NCBI RefSeq assembly: GCF_000350225.1 | Contig: NW_005179055.1 | Span: 124,143 to 188,142, forward strand | DNA: 64,000 bases | Reading direction: 5' to 3' | From: Chondrus crispus | Lineage: Eukaryota > Rhodophyta > Florideophyceae > Gigartinales > Gigartinaceae | Shown: piece by piece, positions 60,441-64,000 of the stretch | Numbering within the stretch: position 1 is the first letter of the stretch | How the letters are laid out: every line of letters starts with the position of its first letter | Notes under the pieces: generated by a model | What the model was told of the DNA's origin: nothing | Seen by the model: the letters and a program-made list of their open reading frames with translations, nothing else | Database searches by the model: none | Program-made: the position numbers and the translations under genes

Positions 60441-62987
60441 ATGACGACTTCTACTGTTAGTCTTCTCCCTAAGAACCATGTCGCCACCAAAATTGACATC
60501 CGAGATGAAAAATCCCCCGACTCATGGGTTCCCCGTAATCCAGAACTCATTCGTCTAACCGGCAAGCATCCGCTGAACGCTGAGCCTCCGCTGAGCAAGT
60601 TGGTGGACCAAGGTTTCATCACTCCGATTTCAGTGCACTTTATACGGAACCATGGAAAAGTCGCACCCACAAATTGGGAAACGCACCGTCTCACAATAAG
60701 AGGTCTTGTTGCAACTGAATTGTCCTTCTCTATGAACGAGCTTATCAAGCTTCCATCAGTTACCATGCCAGTGTCACTGACTTGCTCTGGCAACCGCCGG
60801 AAAGAAATAAACATGGCCAAGCAAACAGTTGGTTTCAACTATGGTGCTGGTGCCACTGCTTGTACTATGTGGAAAGGTGTTCGCCTAACGACCTTACTGA
60901 ATATGGCCGGGATTGATATGCAACGCGCAAAGCATATTAGTTTCGAGGCTACCAGCAAGGAAGAGCTGCCTACGGGTGCGTACGGAACCTCGATTGATGT
61001 CGCCACTGCGATGAACCCCTATGGTGATGTACTTGTCGCGTATGAGGCAAATGGTGTGCGTCTCAAACCAGACCATGGTTTTCCTGTGAGGCTCATTATT
61101 CCTGGCTGGATTGCAGGAAGAATGGTGAAATATTTGTCGACGATCGAAGTAAGAGAGAAGCCATCAGAACACTATTATCATTTCTTTGATAATCGAGTCT
61201 TCCCCCCGCACGTTGATGCCGAGTTTGCACACGAACAGGGCTTGTGGTACAGTGATGACTTTTTTTTCAATGAGATGAACATCAACTCCGCAATTGCTCA
61301 CCCAGCGAACGGAGAGCGTCTGGTTGTCACCGATTCGGGTACTTACAGCATCAAGGGATACGCATACTCTGGCGGGGGACGTAAAGTCAGTAGAGTGGAG
61401 ATCTCTCTGGACTGTGGCGAGACATGGCTGAGCTGCAAAACCTCGTATCCCGAGGAGAAACACAGTCATGCGCCTAGCACAGGGAAGTATTATTGTTGGA
61501 TGTTTTGGGAATTGGATATTCATCATGAAGATCTCTATAAAGCCTGTCTTTCATCTGGTCAGTTCCAGTGTCGGGCGTGGGATTCAAGCAACAACACGCA
61601 ACCGAAAGAGGGCACGTGGAATCTTATGGGTATGGCCAACAATCGCCACTTTACTATTAAGATGAATGCCGTCGAGACTTCTAACGGCACTGTCATTGAC
61701 TTTCAACACCCGACTGTGCCAGGCCCGGCAGAAGGCGGGTGGATGATGTCAACTAGCCCTTCCAAATCGTCCGCACCTGTGCCAGCAAACAGTGGTTCCG
61801 GTACCGAAAAAGCCAAACGTTCGAAAAAGTTCACGTTGGAGGAAGTCAAAAAGCACAATTCAGAGCAATCAGCTTGGATTATCGTCGATGGTAAGGTATA
61901 TGACACCACATCATACTTAGACGAGCATCCTGGAGGAGTGAATGCCATCGTCATGGGCGCTGGAGAAGACGTTTCAGAGGAGTTCAATGCTATCCATTCT
62001 GCTCTAGCTACAAGAATGCTTGAGAAGTATTATATTGGCGACGTCGAAGATGATACTGAATACCTTGACGCATCCAGCGTTTCTGACCTCTCCAAAACAG
62101 AATTTGATGAAGTTACTGAAGCTACGCTCTCTTTGAAGGATGGCGACAAAGTGGCACTTGACCCTAAGAAATGGACCGCATTTGAGCTCATCGAGAAGGT
62201 TGAGATTTCTCACGACACGAGACTGTTGAAATTCAAGTTGCCATCACCGGAGCATCGTCTAGGCCTTCCTGTGGGACATCATTTGTTTGCGCAGGCAGTT
62301 GTTGATGGGAAAATGGTCATGCGCGCATACACTCCTGTTTCTTCTGACGATGACTTGGGTCACTTCACCCTGTGCGTCAAGGTGTACTTTGCCGATGTGC
62401 ACCCGAAATTCCAGGATGGCGGGAAAATGTCACAGTACATGGAGGGGATGCAGATTGGTGATATGCTGAAGGTGAAGGGACCGTTGGGTCACTTTGAGTA
62501 CAAGGGCAGAGGGAACTTCACTGTCAAGGGTAAAGACAGGCATGCGTCGAAGATTGGCCTTATCTGTGGTGGGACTGGTCTGACGCCGGCATACCAAGTG
62601 ATTCAGGCAATCTACAGGGATCCAGAGGACAAGACGGATGTGCATTTGCTATACGCGAATCGAACGGAGAAGGACATTTTGATGCGGAAGGAGCTTGAGA
62701 AGATGGCTGCGGAGCGTGAGAACATTCATTTGTGGTACACAGTGGGTCGGTTCGGGCCGAAGTGGAAGCAAAAGTACTGGAAGACTATGCAGAGATGGTC
62801 GGCACCTATCCCGGGATGGAAGTACAGCCTGGGGCGTGTGAACGAGTCGATGATTCGCAAGCGGCTTCCGGAGCCGGGGGCTGACACATTCATTGGGATG
62901 TGCGGACCGCCGCAGATGGTGCACCTCACATGCGTGCCCAGCTTGAAGGCGATAGGGTTTGCAGAGGAGAATTTTACTGAGTTTTAG
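60441..62987 (+). CDS. NIA2: Assimilatory nitrate reductase, copy 2
   Basis: 848 residues from ATG 60441, no intron. Same domain order as the copy at 52851-55604 and strongly similar: molybdenum ligand C115 (LTCSGNRRKE), haem ligands H497 and H519, FAD motif RAYTPVS, GGTGLTPAYQ and C821 (MCGPPQM). Differences: it lacks the first ~70 residues of copy 1 and has about 18 extra residues in the NAD-binding lobe, between LWYTV and GWKYS (769-791, rich in Lys and Trp). That insertion keeps the frame and could be coding or a retained mini-intron. It is divergent from copy 1, suggesting an inverted duplication with later divergence. Gene number is mine. Confidence 0.96.
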   Translation: MTTSTVSLLPKNHVATKIDIRDEKSPDSWVPRNPELIRLTGKHPLNAEPPLSKLVDQGFITPISVHFIRNHGKVAPTNWETHRLTIRGLVATELSFSMNELIKLPSVTMPVSLTCSGNRRKEINMAKQTVGFNYGAGATACTMWKGVRLTTLLNMAGIDMQRAKHISFEATSKEELPTGAYGTSIDVATAMNPYGDVLVAYEANGVRLKPDHGFPVRLIIPGWIAGRMVKYLSTIEVREKPSEHYYHFFDNRVFPPHVDAEFAHEQGLWYSDDFFFNEMNINSAIAHPANGERLVVTDSGTYSIKGYAYSGGGRKVSRVEISLDCGETWLSCKTSYPEEKHSHAPSTGKYYCWMFWELDIHHEDLYKACLSSGQFQCRAWDSSNNTQPKEGTWNLMGMANNRHFTIKMNAVETSNGTVIDFQHPTVPGPAEGGWMMSTSPSKSSAPVPANSGSGTEKAKRSKKFTLEEVKKHNSEQSAWIIVDGKVYDTTSYLDEHPGGVNAIVMGAGEDVSEEFNAIHSALATRMLEKYYIGDVEDDTEYLDASSVSDLSKTEFDEVTEATLSLKDGDKVALDPKKWTAFELIEKVEISHDTRLLKFKLPSPEHRLGLPVGHHLFAQAVVDGKMVMRAYTPVSSDDDLGHFTLCVKVYFADVHPKFQDGGKMSQYMEGMQIGDMLKVKGPLGHFEYKGRGNFTVKGKDRHASKIGLICGGTGLTPAYQVIQAIYRDPEDKTDVHLLYANRTEKDILMRKELEKMAAERENIHLWYTVGRFGPKWKQKYWKTMQRWSAPIPGWKYSLGRVNESMIRKRLPEPGADTFIGMCGPPQMVHLTCVPSLKAIGFAEENFTEF

Positions 62988-63074
62988 AACAAGCATAAGT
63001 TGCGTGTATGTGCATTAACACTTCTAGTTCATTCCTTGTAAAAGATTAACTATACCGAAAAAAAGTCTTGGTCT

Positions 63075-63890
63075 CTAATCGTGATAAGGGCTCTTCCTTT
63101 CCCTCGTGGACTTGTACGACTTGTCATAATCCGAGTAGCGACCCCTCTCCCTCGACTTTGGCCTCGACCTTTCTCGATACCTGGCAGGGCCCTCTCTCCT
63201 GTCTCTCTCCGAGCGCCTGTCGTCATACTGATACCTTGGATAATCGCGCGAGTCGCGCGGTGGATAATCGCGATATTTATCACGCGATGAATGTGGATAG
63301 CGGAGGCGATCCGGACGGGGGTCGTGGTCGTCCGGCCTGGTGCCGCCCGGATGCCTTCGGAGATGCATGAAATGGCAATAGTCTCCTCGTTCGCACTGTC
63401 CATACCTCTCAAACGGCCTACACTTGCCCTCCCGAAAGTCGGTGACGGGGGAGAACTCGACCAAAACGGGTCTGCCAGCGTACCATCTGCCGTGCAGGGC
63501 GTTGAGGGCGTTCTGGGCCGACTCTTCATCGGCGAACTTGACGTAGGTATTGCCCGCGAGGTGGTCGGCGAGGTTCTCGCAGACGCGGAGCTCGTCGACG
63601 GGGCCGTGCTTGAGCATTTCGTGGAGCACGTCGGCGTAGAAATCGTCAAAGTGGTGGCGCAGGTCGTCGGGCGGGATGTCGGGCGGCGGTAGGCTTTGGG
63701 CGGCGGCGGAGGCGATTATCTGGTCGGGCGACTGGTACAAGTTGTGCAACAGGAGGGTCTGGCTAAACAGAGGCTTGTTGTGGACGCGCGAGCACCGGTC
63801 GCCGTGGCGACACGCGCCTATCTTGTAGTAGAACGGGCAGTTGACCTTGTCCTTCTCCGTGCCGTAGATTGAGACGAGGTGCTCCGCCAT
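63075..63890 (-). CDS. U2AF1: Splicing factor U2AF small subunit (U2AF35)
   Basis: 271 residues. First CCCH zinc finger at 18-37 (C18, C27, C33, H37), an atypical RRM (about 40-147, including GNTYVKFADEESAQNALNALHGRWYAGRPV) that would bind the U2AF large subunit, second CCCH finger at 157-176 (C157, C166, C172, H176), and an Arg/Ser/Asp/Tyr-rich tail. Recognises the AG at 3' splice sites, matching a genome that still has some spliceosomal introns such as that in EIF3B. Ends within 90 bp of the nitrate reductase 2 stop (convergent). A run of 16 G (63945-63960) lies about 55 bp before its start. Confidence 0.95.
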   Translation of the reverse strand: MAEHLVSIYGTEKDKVNCPFYYKIGACRHGDRCSRVHNKPLFSQTLLLHNLYQSPDQIIASAAAQSLPPPDIPPDDLRHHFDDFYADVLHEMLKHGPVDELRVCENLADHLAGNTYVKFADEESAQNALNALHGRWYAGRPVLVEFSPVTDFREGKCRPFERYGQCERGDYCHFMHLRRHPGGTRPDDHDPRPDRLRYPHSSRDKYRDYPPRDSRDYPRYQYDDRRSERDRREGPARYRERSRPKSRERGRYSDYDKSYKSTRERKSPYHD

Positions 63891-63944
63891 GGCGCGCGGG
63901 ACGGAGCGGGGACGTGGGGAGGGGAGGGGAGGTGGTAGGGGGGA

Positions 63945-63960
63945 GGGGGGGGGGGGGGGG
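63945..63960. repeat. Run of 16 G upstream of U2AF35
   Basis: Part of a longer G-rich stretch from 63900 (poly-C on the coding strand) within about 70 bp of the start codon. Confidence 0.8.
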
Positions 63961-64000
63961 CAGCGGGTTGGAAAAGGGGCGTCCTGGGAAATCTGCGGGA

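Noticed and set aside
1-64000. Reassigned TAG codon as an explanation of the many in-frame TAGs
   Set aside because: Conserved host genes (CLEC16A at 45625, nitrate reductase 2 at 62987) end at TAG at the expected protein length.
1-64000. CRISPR arrays, bacterial operons or riboswitches
   Set aside because: The window is clearly eukaryotic nuclear DNA. No regularly spaced short repeats of CRISPR type are present.

Overview
The window looks like nuclear DNA of a multicellular (florideophyte) red alga. Host genes are compact and nearly intron-free; only one clear spliceosomal intron is visible, in EIF3B. They sit in a gene island next to a dense block of nested transposons. There are two plant-type assimilatory nitrate reductases, and Ty3/gypsy, Tigger/pogo, Harbinger, Crypton, MULE and piggyBac-like elements coexist. 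From memory this fits Chondrus crispus best, and the degraded ORF near 51-52 kb fits a published report of totivirus-like sequence in that nuclear genome. The species call is inference.

Transposon-rich left half (1-35.4 kb). Bases 1-2.2 kb hold a SANT-like ORF with one stop, a CENP-B-type helix-turn-helix fragment and an internally deleted MULE. A complete Tigger/pogo element with matched inverted ends and TA duplications lies at 2285-4574, its transposase broken by one TAG. A second Tigger transposase is split into halves at 5344-5878 and about 16625-17280. The ~10.7 kb of GC-rich DNA between them holds a broken gag-like ORF pair on the plus strand, a 20-N gap inside an inverted repeat, and a 5'-truncated Ty3/gypsy pol with chromodomain on the minus strand. 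A Crypton tyrosine recombinase with two frameshifts (17.97-19.47 kb) and two small foldback elements follow. A chromodomain gypsy element occupies 20369-31584. Its right LTR is split by a 5.5 kb piggyBac-like transposon (25720-31233), and a Harbinger element (31587-35435) has landed on the junction of that LTR with its target duplication. Removing the insertions in silico restores both target sites.

Gene island (35.6-49.6 kb). Strands alternate strictly: a four-helix membrane protein (+), CMC1 (-), EIF3B (+), DNA primase large subunit (-), CLEC16A homologue (+), a BIG1/ATP6AP1-like membrane protein (-), PRMT1 (+) and a mitochondrial CBS-domain protein (-). Spacers are about 140-900 bp.

Right end (49.6-64 kb). 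A degraded virus-like ORF (50811-52420) is followed by two divergent nitrate reductase genes (52851-55604 minus; 60441-62987 plus), separated by 4.8 kb of repeat-rich, gene-free DNA, and then by U2AF small subunit (minus). Both nitrate reductases would carry out the first step of nitrate assimilation. No nitrate transporter or nitrite reductase lies between them.

Most promising observation: the 5.5 kb piggyBac-like transposon. It has 278 bp inverted ends starting CCC, an internally proven 4-bp CTAG target duplication, and a very large transposase that appears to join a DDE-like core, a SAP-like motif, a YqaJ-type PD-(D/E)XK nuclease and a C-terminal zinc finger.
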